From positions 97,878,533 to 97,942,532 of the forward strand of contig OZ023273.1 of NCBI GenBank assembly GCA_964007475.1: DNA of 64,000 nt, written 5' to 3'. Positions 45,556 to 61,149 of the stretch are shown here, in pieces. The translations under genes were made by a program, and so were the position numbers. The stretch comes from Hybos culiciformis (Eukaryota; Arthropoda; Insecta; Diptera; Hybotidae). Position 1 is the first letter of the stretch; each line of letters opens with the position of its first letter. The notes beneath the pieces were generated by a model that was not told where the DNA came from, did no database searches, and was given only the letters and a program-made list of their open reading frames with translations.

Positions 45556-47367
45556 TGGTCTGGTGTCGCAACGAAAAATGGGCAATCCGGAAATTTAATA
45601 GTATTGCAAAAGTACGATATATCAAAATTTAAAATGTATTAAATGGATTTAGTTCTATAGTATAATAGTTAATAATTGATAATAATAAACTATAAAAAAT
45701 AATATTATTAAATTATTTTGCTTTATTAAATATATTAAATATACATAGTGTAATATATGAGTTTAATTTTATTTTCACTAGCTTAGTTGTACATTATAAT
45801 ATTTTTTATAATAATAATATTTATTTTTAACGCCGGCCGTAAGCGATTTTACAGAAAGAAAATTTGTTTCTAAAATCAGAACGATATAAAGATTTTTTTT
45901 TTATAAACTATAAATTATCTTATTTGAATTGAACTCTGAACGTCAAACTCAAATACGTAAATTACTTATAAATTGAAGTTACAAAAAAAAATGTATCCGT
46001 AATATAATATATGTAAATATATACACTCGAATTGCAACAATAAGGACCGATTGATCTTTTGAAATAAAAATTTCAGAAATTTCACAAAAAGCTGCATTTC
46101 ATTAAGAATTAGTTATTTTTCAAAAACCTTAAATCACAAATTATAATAATTTACATGTTAGTTATATAAGTATACGAATTGATATAAATACAATTTATAT
46201 TAAAATAAAATAGGTTGAGTATAATCAAATTATGAGAAAATAACAAAAATGTTAAGAAATAATTTTTAAAATTATTTGTAAAGTATAATTTGATACTATC
46301 AAGACCATTAAATTATTATGTGGTTTATTCGATCAACAAATATTTATAAATAAAATAACAACTACCTTCCTAATGCTTATTCTATTTTTTATTCAAGTTT
46401 CATATCTAATAAAAAAAATTAATAAAATCTTACAGTGAGAGGCCTACACCGTAGGTACAATACCAAAGAATTATTATTTTGAAAATAATGAGATTAAAGT
46501 GTCACTATTGGATTTAAAAAAATTAATTTATTTTCAATTTCAGTGATATCCTATAAATTTCATAAAAGTTATTAATATTAATCATGCAATAAAATTGGAC
46601 AGGGACTGGATGGACTTTTAGTCTGATTTAGGATACAAAATATTCTATCTGTAATTAATATTTCCGCTTAAAATGGCGATTTAATCTATACCTATTTGTA
46701 ACACAAATGTATAGATAGATATAAAATAGTTTAAAGAAAATAAAATAAGATTACAATTTTATTTACTAAATTTATCAGCATTAAAAAATATATAAAATAA
46801 CACCAATATCGAGATTTAACTACACTGGAAAAAATATTGTATTAATATTAGGTCTTTTCTGAATTTTTTGTTCATAATTTATGTAATAATTTATGTAATT
46901 TACTAATTTTGGATAAAAAATATTATATAGAATAATTTTGTCAACATAAAACATAATATTTCCGTAACGGTCAGAAATTTTTTTTTAAATGAATTTCCAA
47001 CTGTTTCTAATTATTTTTTTTTTAATTCTAAAAATTACATTAATTACTTGAGAGATTAATTATATAGTAAAGATACGAAACTCACAAAATTTCCAACTAA
47101 TTTTCTCTTTCATCCGTTCATTTAGATTAAGATTATTTTCTCTTTGAATTAGCTGATATTTAAATTTAACAATAAGAAAAATATAAATTGATAATTAATA
47201 AAATTAAAAAACTGTTTACTAAAAATTGAAGGATAATTATCCTCAATTTTAAATATATAGTTGAATCAATATTAAAAAAATTTAAAATTTTTTATCCAAA
47301 AATCTAAAATCTATGTCGTGTAGTAATTTAAATTACAGCTCATTTTATCAACCTAATGCTTTTGAGA
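45556..47367. other. AT-rich sequence downstream of RAB14
   Basis: No gene or matched element ends seen. Confidence 0.5.
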
Positions 47368-47373
47368 TTTATT
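47368..47373 (-). terminator. Candidate RAB14 polyadenylation signal
   Basis: AATAAA on the minus strand about 100 bases after the RAB14 stop codon. Other AT-rich variants lie nearby, so the choice is tentative. Confidence 0.4.
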
Positions 47374-47475
47374 AACGTTTGTTTTTCACATTTTAATTAG
47401 TGTTATTTTCACATATACAATAATTTAACCAAATAATTTCCCTAATAATAAAAATAAAATAATGTGAAATAATTT

Positions 47476-50614
<3,139 letters not shown>

Positions 50615-51504
50615 CAGTGCTTCTCAAAATTTTTTATTTTGTGGCCTCCAAAATTTGGAATTAAAATTATACGGCTCCCGGACCCGGTAAATATAGTATA
50701 GTAACAAAATGAAGCTTTATTACAAAAATATTACTCTAAATCTATAGTTGAAAAAGCCTGATGTTTATTTTTTTAATACATGGTTAATTTTGTATCACAA
50801 GATATGTTGTCGCAAAGTTAATTAAAATAAAAAACATTTCTTTTCCGATAATTAATATTTTAACTGTCGTCTTATCCAAATATTAGCGAAATTCTGATTA
50901 GCGAAATCTGATGTAATATCTTTAATTCCTCGTTTAAGATATCCAGCATGAATATATTTCAGAGTTGGGGAAGTATTATACTTAAGTATCGTACGTTTAA
51001 TAAAATACGTATAATACATAAGTATAATACTGGTGGAGTAAATTACAAACGTATTATACATTCAAAAGATAAATTAAAATAAAAAAATTAAATTAAAAGA
51101 CTCAAAAATTAATCAGCTTTGATTTGTTTATAAATTTATTTTATTATAGTTTGTTTGTTATTGTTATGGATTTAGTAAAATTTTGTTCTCGTTTCACAAT
51201 TTTAGCCTAAGAAAGATTTATTTTTAAAATAAATTTAAAAAAAACCGTTAAATTTAAAAAAATCCGTTTATTATGTATTATACACATATTATACGTAATA
51301 AATGTATGAAACGTATTATACGTATGAAAGTGTTTCATACAGGTATAAAACCCAACTCTGATATATTTTAATGTTTAATCAAATGTCATTCTTATCAGTA
51401 CCGATAATTTCAATGCGCTTTACATTTTGGGAATATTATCACGGCCCCCTTCAAGATATTCATGGCCCCAAAAGGATCCGCGCCTCCAAGTTTGAAAAAT
51501 ACTG
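50615..51504. mobile_element. Old hAT-like element interrupted by a younger one
   Basis: CAGTGCTTCTCAAAATTTTT (left) and CAGTATTTTTCAAACTTGGA (complement of right) both lead into GGCCTCC / GGCCCC boxes and are flanked by GTATAAAT and GTATAATA, an 8-bp duplication with two mismatches. The 401-bp element at 50960-51360 is inserted inside. Confidence 0.6.
50960..51360. mobile_element. 401-bp hAT-like MITE, 8-bp duplication ATATATTT
   Basis: CAGAGTTGGGG (left) and CAGAGTTGGGT (complement of right) are flanked by a perfect ATATATTT (50952-50959 and 51361-51368). The interior repeats CGTATTATAC and CGTATAATAC in both orientations, making the element rich in hairpins. Confidence 0.87.
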
Positions 51505-51512
51505 GTATAATA

Positions 51513-53495
51513 ATGCGTTAAAAGAAAAAGTGACGACAAAAATTTCAATGATAGATAATTTTATATATTTCCAGGATAATAAGCTACGGTCATAATTTTT
51601 AAGAAAATAGTCATAAATTTTTAGCAATTTGTTATTTTTTATTTTCTGTTTACTTTGAAAAAAGAATATCTAATTAGTTCTGAAAACTACATGAGATTCT
51701 TAATAAAAAGAATTAAGTACTTAGCTTACACTATTTGAGTGTGTTTTATCAGAGGCATCGTCCTTCATTATTTTGATTTTTAAATAAATTAGAATAGAAG
51801 CAGCTTAAACAAAATTAAAACAGTTTTTAGAGAAAATCTGCTTTGATTGCAACCTCAATTTTTGACTTTAAATACCGAGGAGAATATTAAATGTCAAGAA
51901 ACTCGGCATTCTAGTTAATTTTGTGAAAAAGTGGAGAATGCTGCCCTTGATACTAGAGTTAAACTACATATTAAATTGTTTACTAAGTTAATTAAAAATA
52001 AAAGAATACAATACCTAAGTAATAAATTTAGTTTTTATAATATCTATGCATCATCTATGCATACATACGTACCTACCTAAATAATATAATTCAACAAATT
52101 GAAATAAGAAACTTCAATTTATCATATAGGTAATTGATATTTGTACCTAAATATATATGTATATAAATTAATTAATTTTATTAGCCTGCCAATAATGACG
52201 GTGTGATTTTTGATTTCATGAAAAAATTTGGGTATATTTATTGGATATCATTTATGAATGTCTTTTGGTATCGTTAAATTTGTGTAATTTTGAGGAAATT
52301 GTAGAACAGTGTTCACATCGTTATATAAATAAAGATAGATAAGGTGAAAAATAAATCCAACTTAGTAGGTAGGTATCCATCAAGACGTAGGAATAGGAAC
52401 GTACCTACCTTCATTTTGTTAGTATTAACAAAATCTCGCTCCCAACAAATTTAATCTACTTGTTTGCTTTGCTTAGTTTATGAAATGGATAAAAAAAATT
52501 AAAGTTCTCTTACGAAGGGGTATAATCTCCAAATAGGTATCCTTTGAAGGTTACCAATATAAGGTTACCTACCTATAACTTCTTATTTACAACAATAAAA
52601 ATGATTGCAATAAGGACAAAAAAAATCAATTTTTGGTGTTTTTTCTTTATCATTTTTAATGTTTCAAAAAATCCATATTTTTGTTTTAATTACATATAAT
52701 TACTAGAGAGGTAAAGAGGTGGTACTGGGTACAATCAAAAATAAACTGAAATGTTATTTTTTTCACTATTCAATCAATTATTTTTTGACAAGCCATATTT
52801 TATTGTTAATTTTATTTTATTTTTTCAACAATATTGCAAAATTTGCAAAATGAACAAAAAAAATTATTAAAATAATGAATGTTTTAAATTAAAACAAAAC
52901 AATTATAAATTTTAATTAAACTGGATACTGGAATTTCTTATTGAATCACAATTCACATATCACAAAAAAAAAACAAACAATAAAAATATTATTGACATGA
53001 TTTTTATCTTTTATTTTTCGCCTCCCCGCCCCCTTGATGAATTAATTTTTTGAGAAAAAAAATTTTGCACTTTTGCCTGAAACTTTTACCAGCAATAATT
53101 AACTATTAATTACCTTTTTTAATTTCCAAAATTTAAATTTTAGGTACTTTCTCGATAAATAATAAAGTTTTTAATTTTAATTAGATTTTATTAATATTTC
53201 TTTTATTTCTCAAAAACGCAAAAACAAAAATAATATTCTTTTGTTAAAAATTTGACTGGACAAAAAATACCTAAAAAAACCAAAAAAACAGATACATGAA
53301 AATAAATAGAATGAGTGAAACGCATTGAAAAGGAAACAGATTTTTTTTGACAATAATAATGCCTTATAAAATGCAGAGATGTCAGTATTTCCCAGCGCAA
53401 ATATTATATTTGATTGATATGTTTTACCAAGAATAATTTTATTAGTATTAAAGAATGGCTATTGATGGTGTGTGGTAAGAAAGAAGTAGGTATTG
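51513..53495. other. AT-rich intergenic sequence
   Basis: No gene recognised. A short stretch near 53310-53360 (CATTGAAAAGGAAACAGATT) resembles a unit of the inverted-repeat cluster that follows. Confidence 0.5.
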
Positions 53496-55465
53496 ATGCC
53501 TCGATCATAGCTAATAACGCAAAGCAATTAAGAGCTACCGCAAAAACCGATTTTCTGCGTTATTTCTTAATTAATTTAAATAAAAATGATAAAAAACGCA
53601 TGATATTAATTTTATTGATTTTTTGTAAAAATAATTTCTTAAAATTATTTCATAATTAATTAGAAAACTGAATTTATTTCTTTTTTGCTCCTGAAAGAAT
53701 TGACTACATCACAAAATATTTTTTTTGTTTCTTTTTCACTGCGTTTCTTTTGCATCGAAATTTGGTTTTGCGGCATTTTTCTGTCACAATCATATTATAG
53801 AAAAAACAAAAGCAGTTGTTTGCAGTTAATTTTTTTTGCTTTCAGGTAAAATAAGCTGTGAACAGGTTTCCAGAACATTCCTTCAAAAATTGCTTTGCGG
53901 TATTAGCTATGATCGAGGCATGAAAATTAAAAATGTATATCCTCTGGAACAAAACTTATTTTTCGACGTTATAAGTTAGAAAACTTACCTTGATTTTTGA
54001 TGACTATTTTCAAAGTAAGAAGTAATAATAAAAATGTATTCTCTTATTATTAAGATATTTTTGTCCAGGGAAAAATATTTAAAAACATATTTGTTTATGC
54101 CTTGTTCACAGGTGACACAGTAAAGTAATTTTTGGAGGAATGTTCCGGAAAATTATCCACAGCTAATCTTATCTGAAAGCAAAAAATCAACTGCATGGGG
54201 GATTCATCCTTTTTTTTAATTTTGAAACTTTACATTTAATTTTTTAATTTAAAAATCATGACTTTTTTTTTAAATTAAACTTACATTTGATTTTTTATTT
54301 TTAATCAATAGAAAATTTTTTACAGAAAAATTTATTTGAAAAAAAATTCAGATTGAATTAAAACGCAATGAAAAGGAAACAAAAAAATTAATTTTCTGAT
54401 GTAGTGAAATTTTTCAGATAGCAAAAAAAAAAACGAATTCAATTTTCTTAATTGTTTGAAAATATTTTTAAAAAATTCTTTTTACGAAAAATAGATAAAA
54501 TTAATATCTTCATTTTCTGTAAATTTTATTAAATAAAAGTGGAAAAATAACATAGAAAATCGGTTTTTATGCGTTGTTTATAGCTAATTGACCTATCTGA
54601 AAAAAATGGTACCGTAAAAACCGTTTTTCTATGTTATTTTTCTATTTATATTTAAGCAAATTTACTGAAAATGAAGATATTAATTTTATTTATTTTTCGT
54701 AAAAAGAATTTTTTAAAAATATTTTCAAATAACTAAGAAAATTGAATTTATTTTTTTTTTGATATCTGAAAAATTTCATTACTTCACAAAATTATTTTTT
54801 TGTTTCTTTTTCATTATGTTTCCTACCTATCATAATATTTTTTTACGATACCTTTCCTGTCAAAAAATGTTTTTTGTTTTTTTTTTTATATTTTTTGCAG
54901 TTGATTTTTTATGCCTTGAGCACAGCTAATACCGCAAAGCAATTTTTGGAGGAATGTTCCGGAAACCTGTTCACAGCTAATTTTACCAGAAAACAAAAAA
55001 ATCAACTGCAAACAACGGCGTTTGTTTTTTTATAATATGATTGTGACAGAAAAATGCAGCAAAACCAAATTTCGATGCAAAAGAAACGCTGTGAAAAAGA
55101 AACAAAAAAATTATTTTGTGACGTAGTCAATTCTTTCTGGAGCAAAAAAAAATTAATTCAGTTTTCTAATTAATTATGAAATAATTTTAACAAATTCTTT
55201 TTACAAAAAATCAATAAAATTAATATCTTTCGTTTTTCGTAATTTTTATTTAAAACAAATAAGAAATAACGCAGAAAATCGGTTTTTACGGTAGCTCAAA
55301 ATTGCTTTGCGCTATTAGCTGTCCTCAATGCATTACTTTCAGATAAAATTAGCTGTGAATGGGTTTCCGGAACATTCCTCCAAAAATTACTTTACTGTGG
55401 TAGCTATAAACAACGCATTACGGTACCATTTATTCAGATAGGTAAATTAGCTGTGATCAAGGCAT
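53496..55465. mobile_element. 2-kb cluster of alternately inverted repeats (foldback-like)
   Basis: The outer tips are ATGCCTCGATCATAGCTAAT and the complement of ATTAGCTGTGATCAAGGCAT. Inside, a unit of about 280 bp (AAAACCGATTTTCTGCGTTA through TGCATCGAAATTTGG) occurs at about 53540-53770 and 54610-54850 forward and 54355-54590 and 55020-55290 inverted. A second unit of about 100 bp (AGCTGTGAACAGGTTTCC, GGAATGTTCCGGAAA, AAAGCAATTTTTGGAGG) occurs between them in both orientations. No transposase frame. Confidence 0.7.
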
Positions 55466-55528
55466 TATTAATTAATACAGAAGAGTGAACACTTTACACG
55501 TTTACACGGCCTATTGACTGTTTTAACA

Positions 55529-55705
55529 ACCTTTTATTTACATTTTTTTCACCCATAAGTAGGTGCTTTTTTTCGCCAATGGAGGCACTATTAGAATATT
55601 TAACTAAGTGTATGACTCTTTTTGTTTACATTTTTTCCATCCATAAGTATGTGCATTTTTTCGCCATAGAAGTCGCTATTTGGAGATTTAAATAAGTGAA
55701 TAGGT
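55529..55705. repeat. Two direct units of about 88 bp
   Basis: TTTATTTACATTTTTTTCAC / CCATAAGTAGGTGC / TTTTTTCGCCAATGGAGGC recurs with about 80 percent similarity at 55619-55705. Confidence 0.7.
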
Positions 55706-56186
55706 AACGATATACGTACTTATGACATTGTCAGAAGCACCGATCGTAGAACAGAAAAAAAAAGAAGCGCTACAATTTTTTTTTTCTTGAAAAGCGATCA
55801 GTAGATTCATTTAAAAATTTTTGGTGGTCAGCGTCTAGAAAAAATTATCTTTCGACGACCGATCGGCGGCTAAATTGTACGAACGACGTCGCAATTTGTA
55901 TATTAATATTTATATACTTTTTATATATAAATCCAGATAATATTATATATCTATACATAACACTGTACAAAACAAATGTCATTTTATTATATTAATTTTT
56001 TAATAAAAAAAAAAAGTTGAAAATTTGAAATAAAATCAGAAAACTAAAATGTAAATAAAATAAAAAAAATAATAATAGGTTTCTTCAACAACAAAGTTTT
56101 TCTGAAGAAAATGAATAAAACAGTATTCATTTTCAGTGATCCAATTTAAAATTAATATTTTTATTTATTTCGGAAGTTTTTTTTTC
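55706..56186 (+). promoter_or_regulatory. Probable TBC1D25 promoter / 5'UTR region
   Basis: The interval directly before the start codon. It contains a locally GC-richer, CG-containing patch at 55736-55900 (CGACGACCGATCGGCGGC, CGAACGACGTCGC). No TATA box or initiator can be named with confidence. Confidence 0.3.
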
Positions 56187-56231
56187 ATGTCTGGATACGT
56201 GTCGAAGGAAGCAATCCGTGTAAAAGTTAAG
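56187..56231 (+). CDS. TBC1D25: TBC1D25 exon 1, 45-bp coding
   Basis: ATG TCT GGA TAC ... AAG encodes MSGYVSKEAIRVKVK, then donor GTAATA. It joins in phase 0 to KCESNVPSEW, rebuilding the family's RVKVKKCE start. It is too short to be found as an open frame. Confidence 0.88.
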
Positions 56232-59200
56232 GTAATAAAAAATTCGATTATTCGAATACATAGTTGAGCTTAGGTTTTTAAAAGTTAATTTAAATACAAA
56301 AAAAAAAAAGAATTTCAAATTTTGATTTTTATCATTTCCTGTTTGAAATCTGTTTTATTTCCGATGTAAGTAAACTTTTGTGTCGTTCTATATTACTATA
56401 GACAAATTTAACTTTAAAAAATTGAATCGATTTTTCAGTTTTGTTTTGAAACTATTTTTCAAGTAGTAAAAAGTAAGCAACAAAGTGTATAATAATGATA
56501 ATTAGAATTACCTTGAAAATAAAAAGAAAAAATAAATAAAGATAAAGTGTATTTTAGTGGTAGGTATGTCATAATAGGTATGTCATTATTAAATAGCCAC
56601 TTAACTACCTTACTCTAGCTTAAGAAGAATGAAAAATAAACTATCCATCAAAATTAATTTTGCTTTAAAACATTTTTGTAGTTTTATTATTCTTGTCGAG
56701 TCAAAAATCACGAAGTATTTATTCAATAAGTCAAATTTTCTAATGAGATTTCCTATGGAATGGTTTTGAGACATTATTGATAATTGGGGTGTAGGAAACT
56801 TATTGTGACCTTTACGGTCTCATTCGACAACATGAGAAGAATTTTGATGAATATTTACAAAATTACAATAGTTTTTGTGATCGAGTGTGGAAAAGTGTTA
56901 ATCGCAAGGCCGGGAAATAGGAAAACTTAAATACTTATATATAAATTTCACACAATGAAAACAAAATACCCCCGATAGTTATTCCAAATTCACAATTTTC
57001 TCAATGTTTAGATATTATCAATTATTATAATTGTATTAGATTAAAAAAAAAACTAAATTTTAGTAAATTATACTTCAAGCATCGTTTTTATATGAGTAAA
57101 TTAGGCAAGTAATTACAAATTTAACTTGCTCAAGTCAGTTTAAGAAAGTAAACTGTTTTTATTTGCCTAATTTACTTGCCAGTGTTGTAAACAGTGCTTA
57201 ATACGAATTTCAGTTATTTTATGATAACTTAATTTTTCACTCTAGGAAATTCATTTTTTTTTTTTTTAATATTTTTAGAAATGTGAATCCAACGTTCCTT
57301 CGGAATGGCGAAAGTTTTCGGTTGATCCACAAATTACAACTGTGGAGGTTTTATGTAGCATTGTGGCTAAAGCTTTTGACATCAAGTCAGATTTTTCAAT
57401 AAGCTACCGAGCAGTAGATCCAAATGGCCAAGAACAATATTTAGCAGTTTTATCCGATTGGGATTTAGATGCAGCTTTTTTACGAACTCACAATCAATCA
57501 ATTCAAAGCCTAACAGAGCCATGCTTAAATCTTCGGGTTGATGTTAAGCCTTTTTCTGAAGCAAATGCTTGGGAGAGTTACTCACCAGCAATAGGATGTC
57601 CACAAGGAAAATCTGAACCAACGTTATCTTTACAACAATCAATTGGAATGGGACAGAAATATGTACAGAATATGCAAACTAAGCTTCCAGGTTTAATAAT
57701 GAATCAGATGGAGAAAACTTTTTCATTGGTTCAAAGAGCTTTAAATATGTCAGAGGAACAGATACCAATATATCCACCAAGACCACCTCTATCAGATATA
57801 GAATTTCGAGGATTTTTGGATTCAGTTGGTCAAATACTTAAGCCGCAAGATCTTCGAAGAGTTATATTTTTAGGTGGAATAGATCCAAGTCTGAGAAGAG
57901 TTGTCTGGAAACATATTTTAAATGTTTATCCAAATGGAATGACGGGAAGACAGAGGATGGATTATATGAAACGTAAAGCAATGGAATATTATAAATTAAG
58001 AGAAGTTTGGAAGGCAAGAAAATAAGAAGTATTTTATTATTTAAAATCATTATTATAATAATTATTATATCATAATGTATTATAGAACCTTAATTTCCTT
58101 GTAACTTTGGAAGTTTTCTTTTCTAATTTATGTCATCAATTGAATTTTTGAATAAAGAGGGCAAAAATCTTAGATTTCATTATAATAACATTTATTATTA
58201 TTTTTTTTTAATAATCAAAATTTTGAATGAAATTTTTGTTTTAATTTATGACAATAACCATTTCTAGTTTTATCATAGTTACCGGTAGCTATTGTTGAAA
58301 AAAAAATATTGCAAATATTTAAGTAGGAATAAGCTGCAAAAATCACCCATTGATGTTTAAAATTTTCAGTCAATATTATCTTCAATATATTTTTATTTCT
58401 TTTTAGACCGCAATTCAAAAAGGACCAGTTAATGGTGAACTTGCATATGTGACTAGTATGGTGCGAAAAGACGTTCTACGTACCGATCGCTTACATCCTT
58501 TTTATGCTGGAAGTGATGATAATCAAAATATTGCCTCTCTGTTTAATATTTTAACAACGTTTGCTTTGAATCATCCATCAGTTAGTTACTGTCAGGGAAT
58601 GTCCGATATTGCGAGTCCCCTCCTAGTTACAATGAATGATGAAGCTCATGCTTACATTTGTTTTTGCGCAATAATGTCTAGGTTGAAAGCTAATTTTATG
58701 TTAGATGGTATTGCAATGACTCGAAAATTTGCTCATTTGACTGAAGCGCTTCAATTTTACGATCCGGAATTTTTTGAGTATTTGAAATCACAGCAAGCTG
58801 ATGATTTATTATTCTGTTATAGGTGGTTACTTTTGGAATTAAAAAGGGAGTTTCCTTTTGAAGATTCGTTGAGAATGTTAGAGGTACAGTGGAGCTCGCT
58901 TCGTATAGAATTTTTAGATTATGATTTGAAATTAATTGAAAAGGAATTTATTCCACCGACTTTTGACGGAACATTAGTCGCGTCTAGTCCTCCAACAAAA
59001 AGCCCATCTGTTGTGATGCGTAAACCGAGAGAAAGTAATTATGTCAAGGTTTGCGCATTAAGAAGGCAAAGTTCAAGTGCGTCGTTGAGTAACTCATTAC
59101 CTGGAAGTATGCCAAATGGAAAATTAGATGGTACTAGAAGATTAAATCACAGTTTAGATGAAAATGCTACCAGAAATAAGATTAAAGTAAAATCAAATCA

Positions 59201-61149
59201 AAGTTTAGATGAAGCAAAAATGTTACAAATAGCTATCGAAAAAATTGCAATTTTTGAATCACCAAAAGACGACGTTGAAGATGTTCCAGAAATTAGTATC
59301 CAGCAATTTGGAAAACTAATTTTGCATCCAACTAATCCATTTTTAGATGAGAACATATTAGAAGACTTAGTCCAAACAGATTCAAGCTCTTTATTTGTTG
59401 AAAATTGGCTTGGAAATGGAAATGATTTAACTTCTTTCGAAAACTGTGAAATTGAGACAAGTCTAACAAAAAATAATGCTACTGGAATTGGAGAAAATGC
59501 TAATTACAATAATAATGATTATCAAAATACTATAAATTTTCATAGATCGGATCAAAAACTAAGTATTTCTGACCACGATATTTCAAGTTCAAATGAAATA
59601 ATTGAGAAATTGAGCACAAGTGAATCTGAACCCAAAATAAGTGAAATATCTGTTTCACCAAAGAAAGATTCTAAACTAATTTTAAATAAGAAAACTATTA
59701 TGAAAAATTCTTCGAATAATAAAAATACTCCATCTACAGGTCATATTTTGCAGAAACAACTCTATAATTCAAACATCAGAAAAGGTCATTTCAAAGATTT
59801 AAAGGACAAAATAGCGGCTAGTAAAAAAGGTACTACGAAATTTTATTAATTTGATACGATTGTCTATTAAACTTTAATTAACAAAATTGTTTTTTTGTAT
59901 TTTAGGTATTCTTGCATCTTTAGACAAAATGGAATTGGAAGTGACTGAGGAACCGTCGCAAAAAATTGTAAAAAATTTCAATGAATTTCTAAATTTCGCT
60001 TCAATTAATAAAAATAGAAGTACAGAAAAGATGTGTAACCAGCCCCGCGAGAAAAATTCAAATCTTTTCGAAATGGCGGAAACTGAACCAAGTTTAACTG
60101 TCAATACTCAAAATGCTGAGAAAGCAAATTCTTCAAAATCTTGTTTTTCTGAAATGCAAAATCAAGGACATAAACCTCTTCAATTACAATTAACAAATAT
60201 AGTAGCACAAACTCAACAAAATCTTTCAATAGATACTGGTAGCAGCCCGGACGATTCTCAGGATTATTACCCGATGACAACATCCATAACTCGAGAACTT
60301 CGATTGGAAATGGAAAATTTGGATAGACATGTTTTTGGGAATCGAAATCTTAGATCAAAAAACGAAGTTGAATATGAAACACTAGGTACTTTGGATATGG
60401 TTGATGTCAAACAAGAAGAAATTGTTTCTATTCCGGAAAGCGTAGAATCCACTAAACGGATAAGTGCTTGCAGTACAGATCAATTTATTTGGGAAAATCC
60501 ACTCCATCAAATTTCAAATTTAACTAACGAGTTAGATGAAATTCCAACGATAACGAATGGAAATCAAATGACTCCGGATGAACAACAAGACTTAGAATAC
60601 GATGGTGAGATTATTTTAGAGAATAGTGTTCAGCCCTTACGACTAGTTAAAAGATTACAGGTTCAAAGGAAAGAAGATTCTGATGACTCAGATGGAACAG
60701 AATCTAATTGGAAACAATCAGATAATTTTAATCCTTTTATAAAACAATTTGAGGGAAACAGTTTACATATAATTGATAATACTTTTGTTAAGGATAGTTC
60801 GGCTCAAATAGGTGAAGAAGCGGAAGAAACAACAGTGGAAATTAATACGAGTCATATTTTAAGCGAAAAAAGTCTGCCCACTCCCAGGGAATTCGGTGGA
60901 GGAAACCCGTTTTTAATGTTCTTATGTTTAACGTTATTGTTACAACATCGAAACACAATTATAAAAAATGCAATGGACTATAATGAAATTGCTATGCATT
61001 TTGATAAAATGATTAGAAAACATGATGTTAACAAAGTCTTAAATCAAGCACGAAGAATGTACTTTGAATATTTGAAGGCCCAAAACTTAATTCTGAAAAA
61101 AAATAATTCCGGGTCAATAGGTTTATGTCATAATGAACCGAATTTATAA
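56187..61149 (+). CDS. TBC1D25: TBC1 domain family member 25 (OATL1), Rab GTPase-activating protein
   Basis: Coding exons 56187-56231, 57279-58013, 58407-59829 and 59906-61149 total 3447 bases and encode about 1148 residues, against about 690 in human. The protein stimulates GTP hydrolysis on Rabs (Rab33B in vertebrates) and acts at autophagosomes. Residues 11-90 form the N-terminal PB1/ubiquitin-like domain (RVKVK|KCESNVPSEW...DWDLDAAF). The TBC domain runs from about 214 to 425: the IxxDxxR-type motif VRKDVLRTD carries Asp282 and the catalytic Arg285, and YCQGMSD carries Gln323. A long Ser/Asn/Glu-rich linker follows. A conserved C-terminal block from about 1063 (GGGNPFLMFLCLTLLLQHRN ... 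MHFDKMIRKHD) matches the vertebrate C-terminus, so the extra length is all in the linker. The first intron is about 1 kb and the second is GC-AG. Confidence 0.95.
57279..58013 (+). CDS. TBC1D25: TBC1D25 exon 2
   Basis: Acceptor ATTTTTAG at 57278. Encodes the rest of the N-terminal domain, the linker with NAWESYSP and the start of the TBC domain, to REVWK. The frame runs on into the intron for two codons before a stop; the exon must end at AAG|GCAAGA to join TAIQKGPVNGELAY. Confidence 0.93.
58014..58406 (+). other. TBC1D25 intron 2, GC-AG type
   Basis: 393 bp. Begins GCAAGA and ends TTCTTTTTAG. No GT site at this position keeps the protein in frame, and AAG|GCAAG is the usual context of GC donors. 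Confidence 0.85.
58407..59829 (+). CDS. TBC1D25: TBC1D25 exon 3
   Basis: Encodes the catalytic half of the TBC domain (VRKDVLRTD, YCQGMSD, LLLELKREFPFEDSLRMLEV) and most of the variable linker, to KDKIAASKK. Donor G|GTACTA; the frame otherwise runs to a stop at 59849. Confidence 0.94.
59906..61149 (+). CDS. TBC1D25: TBC1D25 exon 4 (C-terminus)
   Basis: Acceptor TATTTTAG; the split Gly codon gives KKGILASLDKMELEV. Encodes the rest of the linker and the conserved GNPFLMFLCLTLLL C-terminal block; stop TAA at 61147-61149. Confidence 0.94.

Noticed and set aside
51371..51595. 74-residue frame with FTFWEYYHGPLQDIHGPKRI
   Set aside because: Covers the right end of the outer hAT-like element at 50615-51504 and its flank; not conserved coding sequence.
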